This document shows, in pieces, positions 1-6,034 of a DNA stretch of 7,221 bases. The stretch covers positions 1 through 7,221 of the forward strand of contig JAJFIG010000203.1 of the NCBI GenBank assembly GCA_021775195.1, given 5' to 3'. A model generated the notes under the pieces. That model was given only the letters and a program-made list of their open reading frames with translations. It was not told where the DNA came from and did no database searches. How positions within the stretch are numbered: the first letter of the stretch is position 1; every line of letters begins with the position of its first letter. Both the position numbers and the translations under genes were made by a program. Source of the DNA: Rhodospirillales bacterium (GTDB taxonomy: Bacteria > Pseudomonadota > Alphaproteobacteria > Rhodospirillales > 2-02-FULL-58-16).

Positions 1-686
1 CCCAGCAGGTCGTAGCACAGCAGGATCTGGCCGTCGGTGCCAACCCCGGCGCCGATACCGATGGTCGGGATTTCCAGTTGCCGCGAGATCAGCTCCGCGA
101 TCTTGCCCGGCACCGCCTCGAACTCGAGCATGAAACAGCCCGCGTCCTCGATCGCGAGGGCGTCCTCGAGAATGACCATGGCCGCTTCCGACGTCCGCCC
201 CTGGATCTTGAAGCCGCCGAACATGGCCACCGTATGGGGCGTCAGCCCGATATGGGACGCCGTCGGGATGCCGGCGTCGACCAGGGCCTTGAGGATGTGC
301 GCCTGGCTCTTGCCCCCCTGGGGCTTGACCGCGTCGGACCCGGCCTCCTGCATGAAGCGGGTGGCGTTGACCAGGGCCCGGTCGACGGTGTTGTAGCTCT
401 GGTACGGCATGCAGCCGAGGACGAAGGTATTGGCGGCGCCGCGGCGCACCGCCTGGCTGTGCAGGACCATCATGTCCATGGTCGCCGGCACCGTGTTGGG
501 GTGTCCGTGGGCGATCATCGCCAGGCTGTCGCCGACCACGGCGACGTCGACCCCCGCCATCTCCGCCCATTGGGCCGAGGTGTAGTCGGGCACCGACATG
601 TAGACCATCTTTTCGCCGGTGTGCTTGGACTCCCGGATTTCCGTGATCGTCCGCCTTTTGCGGTCGGTTTGCTCGGACTCGCCCAT
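1..686 (-). CDS. panB: PanB-family (3-methyl-2-oxobutanoate hydroxymethyltransferase-like) enzyme, 3' end outside window
   Basis: The visible 228 residues match the (beta/alpha)8 PanB fold throughout. Landmarks are VVGDSLAM (Asp53, the Mg ligand Asp45 in E. coli), AVRRGA at 79-84, HIGLTP at 145-150, FGGFKIQGR at 156-164, FEAVP with Glu190 (the E. coli Glu181 base) and IGIGAG near 209-214. True PanB transfers the C1 unit of methylene-THF to 2-oxoisovalerate in pantothenate synthesis. Here the usual ADLPF segment reads GCMPY, so the second Mg ligand Asp84 is Cys92. The KIEGG segment reads KPQGG, so Glu114 is Gln123, while the Lys is kept (Lys121). A normal panB role is therefore uncertain; a related reaction on another acceptor is possible. 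The ATG at 686 follows a purine-rich ribosome site (GGGGGGAAG). The gene probably has its own promoter in the 687-791 gap. The missing part should be only about 35-45 residues by comparison with the family. Confidence 0.85.
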   Translation of the reverse strand, partial: MGESEQTDRKRRTITEIRESKHTGEKMVYMSVPDYTSAQWAEMAGVDVAVVGDSLAMIAHGHPNTVPATMDMMVLHSQAVRRGAANTFVLGCMPYQSYNTVDRALVNATRFMQEAGSDAVKPQGGKSQAHILKALVDAGIPTASHIGLTPHTVAMFGGFKIQGRTSEAAMVILEDALAIEDAGCFMLEFEAVPGKIAELISRQLEIPTIGIGAGVGTDGQILLCYDLL

Positions 687-721
687 GGCCCCGCGCTTCC
701 CCCCAGAGCTCTGCGGTGTGA

Positions 722-738
722 TGTATCCTTGATATACA
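722..738. promoter_or_regulatory. Possible operator: inverted repeat TGTAT-N7-ATACA
   Basis: A perfect 5-base inverted repeat, TGTAT and ATACA separated by seven bases, sits just downstream of a TATAAT hexamer and about 35 bases upstream of the PanB-like start codon. The minus-strand form contains TGTATATCAAG, which resembles the TTGTATATCAA-like sites of some GntR-family regulators. The position would suit a repressor, but no such regulator gene is in the window, so the assignment is tentative. Confidence 0.3.
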
Positions 739-739
739 G

Positions 740-745
740 ATTATA
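740..745 (-). promoter_or_regulatory. Candidate -10 element (TATAAT) for the PanB-like gene
   Basis: The minus strand carries a perfect TATAAT in a conspicuous AT-rich island within very GC-rich DNA, 54 bases upstream of the PanB-like ATG. No good -35 hexamer lies at 16-18 bases. A TTGACC is present but 23 bases upstream and inside the neighbouring hairpin. An activator-dependent promoter, or one using only the -10, would fit. Confidence 0.4.
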
Positions 746-753
746 TGTTAAGG

Positions 754-776
754 GCTTGCCGGCCCGCCGGTCAAGC
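754..776 (-). terminator. Strong GC hairpin after the 105-residue gene; possible terminator or attenuator
   Basis: On the minus strand GCTTGACCGG and CCGGCAAGC pair as nine base pairs with a single bulged A around a CGGG loop, beginning 15 bases past the stop codon at 792-794. The stem is followed by CCCTTAACAT rather than a clean T run, so it is not a classical intrinsic terminator. Its position between the stop codon of one gene and the promoter-like island of the next suggests it separates two transcripts or protects a 3' end. Confidence 0.4.
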
Positions 777-791
777 GATCCAATGCCGGCT

Positions 792-1109
792 TCAATCGTG
801 CCGGTGGTGGGGATTGGTGCAGGCGAGCTCACCGCCGTCCGCGTCACCCTCCAGCCGCTCCATCAGCTTCTCCGCCAGCTTTTTGGTGAAATCCAGGCAC
901 AGGACGGCGAAGGCCCGCGCTCGCTCCCGGTCGGCGAAATAGTACTCGCCGTCGAGGCAGCCGTTTTCCTGATAGTTGGCCGAAAGCTGGGTGCTGACGC
1001 CGAGCTGGGTGCGCGGGATTTCGATACCGGTGCGGTCGCCCATCCTCTCGATGGCGCAGACCATGTTGTCGGTCACGATGACCCGGTAGGTGGCCTCTCC
1101 GTCGGCCAT
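792..1109 (-). CDS. Small protein of unknown function (105 residues)
   Basis: Not recognised. The product is soluble-looking, with no signal peptide or membrane segment. It begins MADGEATYRVIVTDNMVCAIE, apparently a short beta-rich half, followed by a charged amphipathic helix at about 60-87 (ADRERARAFAVLCLDFTKKLAEKLMERLEG) and a tail with Cys97 and three histidines (CTNPHHRHD). Other cysteines are Cys18, Cys51 and Cys71. The ATG at 1109 has a good ribosome site (GAGGAAGG) at normal spacing, and the gene starts 33 bases after the CDGSH gene, so it is probably the last member of the metV-metF-CDGSH operon. The Cys/His tail could bind metal, but that is only a suggestion. The reading frame is supported by its start context and tight fit, not by a known family. 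Confidence 0.65.
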   Translation of the reverse strand: MADGEATYRVIVTDNMVCAIERMGDRTGIEIPRTQLGVSTQLSANYQENGCLDGEYYFADRERARAFAVLCLDFTKKLAEKLMERLEGDADGGELACTNPHHRHD

Positions 1110-1142
1110 GGCCTTCCTCTTTCGTCCCCGGCGGCGGGCTCC

Positions 1143-1415
1143 TCAGAACCGCCAGCGGTCGTCGCCGGCAGTATTGGCGTTGCCGGTGCAGTTGCCGAAA
1201 CAATAGGGCGCGTTCTGGGTTTCCTTGCACCCGCACATGTGGAACTCCCCGGAGATCGGGGCAACGAAGGCGATCGGTTTGAACTTGGTGCCCTTGTGGG
1301 ACCCATCGCACCAGGGCTGCTTGGCGCTCAGCCCACAGCTACACCAGACATACGTTTTCCCGGTCTCGACCGTGACGATATAGGGCTCGCGCTGCTGGGC
1401 AACGGGTTTATCCAT
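1143..1415 (-). CDS. Tandem CDGSH-type iron-sulfur protein with an altered second motif
   Basis: This 90-residue protein has two CDGSH-like segments. The first is canonical, C25-S-C27-x8-C36-D-G-S-H40, the three-Cys one-His pattern that holds a redox-active, labile [2Fe-2S] cluster in mitoNEET-like proteins. The second keeps the spacing, C61-x-C63-x8-C72-x3-C76, but reads CFGNC, so the conserved Asp is Phe73 and the ligand His is Cys76. The likely role is soluble electron transfer or cluster handling for the neighbouring reductase genes. The ATG at 1415 is preferred over one 39 bases upstream because AGAGGAGG lies directly before it. It overlaps the metF stop by eight bases (ATGGATAA), indicating translational coupling. 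Family assignment is firm; the partner and function are inferred from context. Confidence 0.9.
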   Translation of the reverse strand: MDKPVAQQREPYIVTVETGKTYVWCSCGLSAKQPWCDGSHKGTKFKPIAFVAPISGEFHMCGCKETQNAPYCFGNCTGNANTAGDDRWRF

Positions 1416-2439
1416 GGACCTCCTCTTCCCCGGCTTTTTCCGCCGGCCGATCACGCTGGCCAGTGTTCCGGATCAGGGTCCCGTAGTCCAGGACTCCTGA
1501 TGCCGAGATGATCTCGGAGACGTATTCCTCCTGCCGATAGGCCATCACGTGGATACCGGCGACGCCGACGATGTCTTTCACTTCCTGAATGATCTCGACG
1601 CAGATGTTGCGCCCTTCCCGCTTCTGGTCCTCGGCCCCCTCCAGGCGTTTGATCACGGCGTCGGGAATATGAACCCCGGGCACGTTGGTGCGGATCCAGC
1701 GCGCCGTCCGCGCCGACGCCAGGGGGCCGATGCCGACGATGATGTAGCATTTCTCGTCCAGGCCCATATCCCGGACCCGCTCCATGTAGGCGCGCAGCAT
1801 GGGCACGTCGAAGCAGTACTGGGTCTGCACGAACTGGGCCCCCGCCTCGATCTTCTTCGCCAGCCGCTGCGGCCGCCAGTCCTGGGGCGGCACGAAGGGA
1901 TTGGCCGCCGCCCCCAGGAAGACCCGGGGCGGCGAGGTGATCTTGCGCCCCGACAGGAACCGGCCCTCGTCGCGCATCATGCGGATGGTCCTGAGCAATG
2001 AAATACTGTCCAGATCGAAGACCGGTTTCGCTTCCGGGTGGTCGCCGGTCTGCACCCCGTCGCCGGTCAGGCACAGGATGTTGGTCACCCCCATGGCGGC
2101 GGCCCCCAGCACGTCTCCCTGGACCGCGATCCGGTTGCGGTCCCGGCACGACACCTGCAGCACCGGGCTGTACCCGGCCCGGGTCAGGAGCGCACAAATG
2201 GCCATGCTCGACATGTGGCAGTGGGCGCCCGAGGCATCGGTGGCGTTGATGGCGTCGCAGACCTCGGAGAGTACTTTCGCCCGTTCGTAGACTTCCTGGG
2301 GATTGGCCGAATCCGGCGGGTTCAGTTCGGCGGTGACGACGAACCGATGCGCCCTCAGCGCCCGCTCCAGCCGCCCTGGCGACGAATGGCCCTCCGGGAC
2401 CTCGCGCATCGGCATCAAACCTTCGGCGGGAACCATCAT
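1408..2439 (-). CDS. metF: 5,10-methylenetetrahydrofolate reductase (MetF-type)
   Basis: A 343-residue FAD-dependent (beta/alpha)8 enzyme interconverting methylene-THF and methyl-THF. Family landmarks are TAELNPP with Glu38 (the E. coli Glu28 catalytic acid), SCRDRN at 98-102, CLTGDG with Asp127 (E. coli Asp120), GAAANP at 176-181, QTQYCFD at 205-211 (the TQFFFD segment) and GIHVMAY at 295-301. Residues 1-30 form a short extension before the barrel. The ATG overlaps the stop of the upstream MetV gene as ATGA, with GAAGGTGA upstream as ribosome site. Next to MetV, a corrinoid protein and a methyltransferase, the enzyme more likely serves C1 oxidation or a corrinoid pathway than methionine synthesis alone. 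Direction of catalysis in the cell is inference. Confidence 0.93.
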   Translation of the reverse strand: MMVPAEGLMPMREVPEGHSSPGRLERALRAHRFVVTAELNPPDSANPQEVYERAKVLSEVCDAINATDASGAHCHMSSMAICALLTRAGYSPVLQVSCRDRNRIAVQGDVLGAAAMGVTNILCLTGDGVQTGDHPEAKPVFDLDSISLLRTIRMMRDEGRFLSGRKITSPPRVFLGAAANPFVPPQDWRPQRLAKKIEAGAQFVQTQYCFDVPMLRAYMERVRDMGLDEKCYIIVGIGPLASARTARWIRTNVPGVHIPDAVIKRLEGAEDQKREGRNICVEIIQEVKDIVGVAGIHVMAYRQEEYVSEIISASGVLDYGTLIRNTGQRDRPAEKAGEEEVHG

Positions 2440-2918
2440 CGCTTAACGTCACCTTCGCCAACCGCGGACGTCTCGGCGGCGCTTTCCTCGATATGGCGCA
2501 GCCAAGCCGACGTGTCCTTGATTCTGTGATCGACGGGAATCTGGACCTCGTCGATACGTTCGCTGGCGCGCATTTGTTCGCTGCCGGCGCAGGCCTCGAC
2601 CCAGACGCAGCGCATTTCCGGCTTGACCTCGCAGTTGCCGTCGGGCCGCACCCCGCCGCAGGGTCCGTTGCGCATGGTCTACGGGCAGTTCATGGAGCAC
2701 GACATGCCCGAGGCCCGGAGAATGCAGCGCCCGCACATCTGGCAATCGAACAGCGCCCCCTTGGTCCAGGTCTCGAGAACCACGAAGGGCTTTTCCAGGC
2801 GCTTGTAACCGATACCCCGCCACAGGGGATCGAGCGCCTTCACGATCGGATCGAAGATGTTGTAGCCGGCCTCCAGCAGGCGCGCGTGCCTGGTTGCCCA
2901 GAGTCGCATGGCATACAT
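2436..2918 (-). CDS. metV: MetV-type methylene-THF reductase partner (MTHFR C-terminal cysteine-rich domain), interrupted by in-frame TAG at codon 80
   Basis: The frame encodes a 160-residue cysteine-rich protein of the family found beside MetF in acetogens and many proteobacteria, where it joins MetF in a complex and is thought to carry electron-transfer metal clusters. Cysteines are C59-x2-C62-x2-C65, C74, C78, then C87 in RNGPCGG, C96, C104 and C110. Between NCP (77-79) and TMRNGPCGG lies one TAG at 2681-2679, where relatives as I recall them have lysine (NCPK). The frame continues unshifted, with all later cysteines and family motifs kept up to the stop that overlaps metF. Either the amber is decoded, or the gene is split with restart at ATG 2675 (no ribosome site, but only three bases after the TAG), or it is a recent nonsense mutation or sequence error. 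The start at 2918 follows AGGGGGG. Confidence 0.8.
2679..2681 (-). other. In-frame amber codon within the MetV reading frame
   Basis: Read on the minus strand the codons are TGC CCG TAG ACC ATG CGC AAC. Both flanks match the family without any shift. One base change from AAG (Lys) or CAG (Gln) would create it. The corrinoid gene in this window also ends with TAG, so amber is used as a normal stop at least once nearby. Confidence 0.95.
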
Positions 2919-2964
2919 GGAACGGCCCCCCTAGAATTTGTCGCGGTCAGTGCCGGACGCTCAA

Positions 2965-2993
2965 ATCAAACCGCCGCCGCCGGCCACCGTCAA
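2965..2993 (-). promoter_or_regulatory. Candidate sigma70-like promoter for the metV-metF operon
   Basis: On the minus strand TTGACG (2993-2988) and TTTGAT (2970-2965) are separated by exactly 17 bases. The -35 matches consensus at five of six positions and the -10 at four of six. Transcription would start near 2958, leaving a leader of about 40 bases before the metV ATG at 2918. Its placement just downstream of a LysR box strengthens the call. Confidence 0.55.
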
Positions 2994-3014
2994 CCCTTGC
3001 GAATAGACATAGGG

Positions 3015-3031
3015 CATGCACTCAGCGCATG
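3015..3031. promoter_or_regulatory. Putative LysR-type regulator box (CATGC-N7-GCATG)
   Basis: A perfect 5-base inverted repeat with seven bases between its arms, containing the T-N11-A signature of LysR-type boxes (T at 3017, A at 3029). Its centre at 3023 lies about 65 bases upstream of the start predicted from the adjacent promoter, the classical position for the LysR recognition site. It is 15 bases past the stop of the LysR gene, so the regulator probably controls metV-metF. Confidence 0.5.
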
Positions 3032-3045
3032 ACAAGACACGATCG

Positions 3046-3951
3046 TCAACTGCGTTCGTGCAGTTTTTCCGCCCGCGCCGCCTCTACCAGGAAGTCCCGC
3101 ACCGCGTCGATGCGCCGCGAATGGCGCAACTCCTCGGGATAGACGAAGAAGACGTCGAAGCTGGGACCGCGCAGTTCCGGCAGCACCTCCACCAACTCCG
3201 GCGAGTCGTCGCTCATGTAGTAGGGCAGGGCCGCGATGCCGAGGCCACCGAGCACGGCGCGGTAGATGCCGTAGACGCTGTTCACCCGGAGCGCCGGTTC
3301 CCGTTTGGCGCCCGTCGCCGTGCCCGCCCCGAGCAGCCAGTTCATGTCGGCCACCGGCATCCGCGTTTCCTCGCCGTAGACGATCAGGTGATGGCCATCC
3401 AGGTCCGCGGCGGTCTTCGGCGTGCCGTGGCTCTTCAGGTATTCCTTCGAGGCGAAAACATGGTAGCGGATCGACATCAGGCGGCGCTGGATCAGGTTGG
3501 GCTGGCTTTGCGGGGCAAAGCGGATGGCCACCTCGGCCTCGCGCATGGAAAGATCAAGCTCCAGGGCGTCGACCAGCAGCAGCGACACCGCGATATCGGG
3601 ATATCGGGTCAGGAACTCGTTCATCCGCGACGTCAGCCAGGCCGAACCGAAAGCCACCGACGTGGTGATCCTTAGCGGCCCCTCCGGCCGGTCCCGGCTT
3701 TCGTTGATGCGGGCCTGGGCGGTGGCCAGCTTCACCGACATTTCCTTCACCGTCTCGAAGAAGTCCTCGCCCTGTTCGGTCAGGACCAGGCCCCGGGGAT
3801 GGCGGTGGAAGAGCGATACGCCGAGGGTCCGTTCCAGCTTGGCTATCTGCCGGCTGACCGCCGATTGGCTGAGGGTCACGGTCTCGCCGGCGCGGGTGAA
3901 ACTGCCCGCCTCGGCCACCGCCAGGAACACCCGCAACAGATCCCAGTCCAC
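3046..3951 (-). CDS. LysR-family transcriptional regulator
   Basis: A 301-residue protein with the full LysR layout. The N-terminal winged helix-turn-helix covers about residues 1-60, starting DWDLLRVFLAVAEAGSFTRA and continuing SQSAVSRQIAKLERTLGVSLFHR. A linker helix follows to about 90, then a periplasmic-binding-protein-like effector domain to the end. The effector is unknown. A GTG start at 3951 is chosen because the protein then begins just before the family's usual first helix and has a TGGAG ribosome site. An upstream GTG at 4014 would add 21 residues unlike the family. It is transcribed in the same direction as its neighbours, 79 bases after the cytochrome b gene, and a LysR box lies just past its end in front of metV. 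It therefore probably ties expression of the folate enzymes to a substrate or product of the upstream methyltransferase genes. Confidence 0.92.
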   Translation of the reverse strand: MDWDLLRVFLAVAEAGSFTRAGETVTLSQSAVSRQIAKLERTLGVSLFHRHPRGLVLTEQGEDFFETVKEMSVKLATAQARINESRDRPEGPLRITTSVAFGSAWLTSRMNEFLTRYPDIAVSLLLVDALELDLSMREAEVAIRFAPQSQPNLIQRRLMSIRYHVFASKEYLKSHGTPKTAADLDGHHLIVYGEETRMPVADMNWLLGAGTATGAKREPALRVNSVYGIYRAVLGGLGIAALPYYMSDDSPELVEVLPELRGPSFDVFFVYPEELRHSRRIDAVRDFLVEAARAEKLHERS

Positions 3952-4030
3952 AAGCCCACTCCACCACGCCGAACGGCTCGCCGGTCGGCGGCCCGCTTTC
4001 GGGGATGCTATCACAGGGTCAATATCGGCG

Positions 4031-5140
4031 TTAGGGCTGGTTGCGCATCAGCCCGCTGATGACGCTGTTGCGCTTGGCTTCGAGCAGGCCCTTCTGGGAG
4101 TGCATCATCCGCCCCAAGGGCGTGGCGCAGGAATGGATCAGGCGCTTTGCCGGCACGTAGGCGATGAACAGGCACGAACCGATGACGTGGATCAGCCACA
4201 AGGGCTCGTAGACCCCGGCCAGGACCTTGGCCGCCGGGTCCAGGACCGCGGCCAGGGCGTAGCCGACGAAGGACAGCGCCAGGGCCGGGTCGGCGGGCAG
4301 GGACTGGATGCGCAGCGCCTCCACGATGAAGCCGCTGAACAGCACCAGGAACAGGAACATCGCCGTCGGCGTGTCGGTGTATTTCTGCTCTTCGGTACCG
4401 TTGACCATGACCCGCCAGACCAGCGCCATGACGCACCCCGCCATCGACATCAGGCCGAAGGCGTCGAAGGAGAAATCGATGGCCAGGCGCATCGGATGGT
4501 CGAGCGCCCAGAGTTCCGGATGGCCGAAGGCCGGCATCCCGTCGCGGACCACCACCGCCACCCCCTCGACCACGACCATGAGGGCGAACCCCCAGAAGAT
4601 CAGGGTGTGCTTGAGCCAGCGGAAGCCGCTCACCGACAGCAGGGTCCGATGCAGCACGACGTCGTCGACCAGGGTTCGGCGCATGGCGTCGGGGTCGCTG
4701 TCCCGGCGCGCGACGAGGTGCCCGAAGCGCCGGTAGGTGGGCATGTTGCGCTCGACGATGACCTTGTAGATGCCCGAATCCAGAAGCACGATGGCGGCGA
4801 GCGCGAACGGCCCGAAGACGATCCATTTCCAGTCCAGGCGCCCGGCCAGGGCCTCGTGGGTGTAGTAGCCGCCCAGCGCCGAGACCGCCAGGATGTATCC
4901 CGCCGCCCCCAGGATCAGCAGCCAGGCGCAGGTGCTTTTCAGGGCAACCGTATCGAACAGCCGCGAGCAGAACAGGAAACCGGCGGCGATCAGGCCCGCG
5001 ACCAGCAGCAGCATGGTGACCAGGAACAGGCCCCATCCCCAGACGTCGGGAAGGGCGCCGACGGCACCGGCGGCAAACAGGATCGCCCCGGCGGATCCCG
5101 TCGCCATCAGGAAGCTGCGTTTGGTCAGCGCCTGTTTCAA
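4031..5140 (-). CDS. NarI/HdrE/DsrM-like membrane cytochrome b subunit
   Basis: A 369-residue integral membrane protein with about eight or nine hydrophobic segments, at roughly 13-30, 35-57, 70-90, 107-122, 178-200, 224-245, 259-278, 286-303 and 313-332. The C-terminal half resembles the gamma subunit of nitrate reductase and the HdrE/DsrM family: HTLIFWGFALMVVVEG at 178-193, EALRIQSL at 274-281 and WLIHVIGSCLFIAYVPAKRLIHSCATPLG near 315-343. His178, His318 and His336 are plausible heme b ligands. Such proteins pass electrons between a membrane quinone pool and a soluble iron-sulfur partner, which is not seen here. TTG at 5140 is chosen because GGGGGA lies seven bases before it and it begins 14 bases after the corrinoid gene. 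ATG at 5107 is the alternative but has no ribosome site. Co-location suggests it links the C1 pathway to respiration. Confidence 0.8.
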   Translation of the reverse strand: MKQALTKRSFLMATGSAGAILFAAGAVGALPDVWGWGLFLVTMLLLVAGLIAAGFLFCSRLFDTVALKSTCAWLLILGAAGYILAVSALGGYYTHEALAGRLDWKWIVFGPFALAAIVLLDSGIYKVIVERNMPTYRRFGHLVARRDSDPDAMRRTLVDDVVLHRTLLSVSGFRWLKHTLIFWGFALMVVVEGVAVVVRDGMPAFGHPELWALDHPMRLAIDFSFDAFGLMSMAGCVMALVWRVMVNGTEEQKYTDTPTAMFLFLVLFSGFIVEALRIQSLPADPALALSFVGYALAAVLDPAAKVLAGVYEPLWLIHVIGSCLFIAYVPAKRLIHSCATPLGRMMHSQKGLLEAKRNSVISGLMRNQP

Positions 5141-5154
5141 AAGCCGTCCCCCGG

Positions 5155-5979
5155 CTATTGAGAGTCCATGGCCAGCAGGTTGTCCCTGAGGTCCGACGCC
5201 CCGCCGGGCACATTGCCGTATTCGTTCATGCACGCCTTGGCCTTCTCGACCGCGACCAGGGCGTCGACGCAATAGGCGTCGGCGCCGATTCTGTCAGCCC
5301 AGTCCTGGGAGATCGGCGCCCCGCCGACCATGACCTTGACCTGCTCGCGCAGGCCCTCGGCGACGATCAGCTTGAGGGTCTCGCCCTGCATGTTCATGGT
5401 CGTCGTCAGCAGGGCCGAGAAGCCGACAATCTGCGGATTATGCTCGCGGATTGCGGCGATGAAGTCCGCCGGCGGAGTGCTGACGCCCAGGTCGACGACA
5501 TTGAACCCGGCGGCCTCGAGCATCATGGCGACGATGTTCTTGCCGATGTCGTGAAGGTCGCCCTGGATGGTGCCGATGACGCAGGTCCCGACGTCGGCGG
5601 CCTTCTCGGCGATGATCAGCGGCTTGAGGATGTTGAGGGCCGCCTGCATGCACTTGGCCGACATCATCACCTCGGGCAGGAAGTATTCGTCCATCTTGAA
5701 CCGCCGCCCGACCTCGGCGATGCCAGTCGACATCGGTCCCGCGATCAAGGTCCGCGCCGCGACGCTTTGCTCCAGCAGCGGATTGATGAAGTCGGGCGTT
5801 TCCGGGAACTCGCCCTCGATGATGTTCCATTCCAGCTGGTGAAAGATGTCCTTCACCTCGGGCGGCGCGTCGTGCCAGCGGTCGGTCTTGCGCGTCGTCT
5901 CGAGGTCGTGCTTGAGGTCCTCGATGTCGAATTCGATCTCGGTCTCGATCTCGAGCTTGGTCCCTGCCTCAGCGGTCAT
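5155..5979 (-). CDS. Methyltransferase corrinoid (cobalamin-binding) protein, MtaC/MttC/MtgC type
   Basis: A 274-residue protein. Residues about 38-125 form the four-helix cap domain of methylcorrinoid proteins (GIAEVGRRFKMDEYFLPEVMMSAKCMQAALNILKP region at 86-120). Residues about 130-250 form the Rossmann-like B12 domain. The lower ligand motif is intact as D141-L-H143-D-I-G146, followed by GVSTPP at 165-170, SALLTTTMNMQ at 188-198 and VGGAPIS at 218-224. His143 should coordinate cobalt, which carries the methyl group between two methyltransferases. An unusual acidic segment of about 37 residues precedes the cap. The ATG at 5979 has GGAAGGAAG upstream. The gene follows the UroD-like gene by 55 bases and ends in TAG. 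The order matches the two domains of fused CmuA. Confidence 0.93.
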   Translation of the reverse strand: MTAEAGTKLEIETEIEFDIEDLKHDLETTRKTDRWHDAPPEVKDIFHQLEWNIIEGEFPETPDFINPLLEQSVAARTLIAGPMSTGIAEVGRRFKMDEYFLPEVMMSAKCMQAALNILKPLIIAEKAADVGTCVIGTIQGDLHDIGKNIVAMMLEAAGFNVVDLGVSTPPADFIAAIREHNPQIVGFSALLTTTMNMQGETLKLIVAEGLREQVKVMVGGAPISQDWADRIGADAYCVDALVAVEKAKACMNEYGNVPGGASDLRDNLLAMDSQ

Positions 5980-6034
5980 TGGTTGCTTCCTTCCGTTCCC
6001 GGCCCGTGCCCGTCGCCCGCGCCGGCCGTAATGA

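Noticed and set aside
740..774. TTGACC (769-774) as the -35 element for the TATAAT at 740-745
   Set aside because: The spacing is 23 bases, well beyond the usual 16-18, and the hexamer lies within the hairpin stem.
78..1511. A long plus-strand open frame of 477 codons
   Set aside because: It runs antisense across the PanB-like gene, the unknown small gene, the CDGSH gene and the end of metF. Its translation is low-complexity Arg/Gly/His/Val-rich and matches nothing. Long antisense frames are expected in GC-rich DNA.
3952..4030. A promoter or terminator between the cytochrome b and LysR genes
   Set aside because: A TTGACC is present but no acceptable -10 lies at the right distance, and no convincing stem with a T run was found.
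2679..5157. Wholesale recoding of TAG as a sense codon
   Set aside because: The corrinoid gene ends with TAG at 5157-5155 exactly where the family should end and just before the next ribosome site. Amber therefore works as a stop here, and any decoding in metV would have to be partial or context-dependent.
3497..5161. A plus-strand open frame of 554 codons
   Set aside because: It covers the LysR and cytochrome b genes antisense. Its translation is dominated by His, Gln, Arg and Asp runs typical of reverse-complement shadows of a membrane protein gene.
4011..5213. A second minus-strand frame of 400 codons overlapping the cytochrome b gene
   Set aside because: Its translation is Arg/Pro/Gly-rich with no hydrophobic segments, whereas the chosen frame gives clear membrane segments and family motifs.
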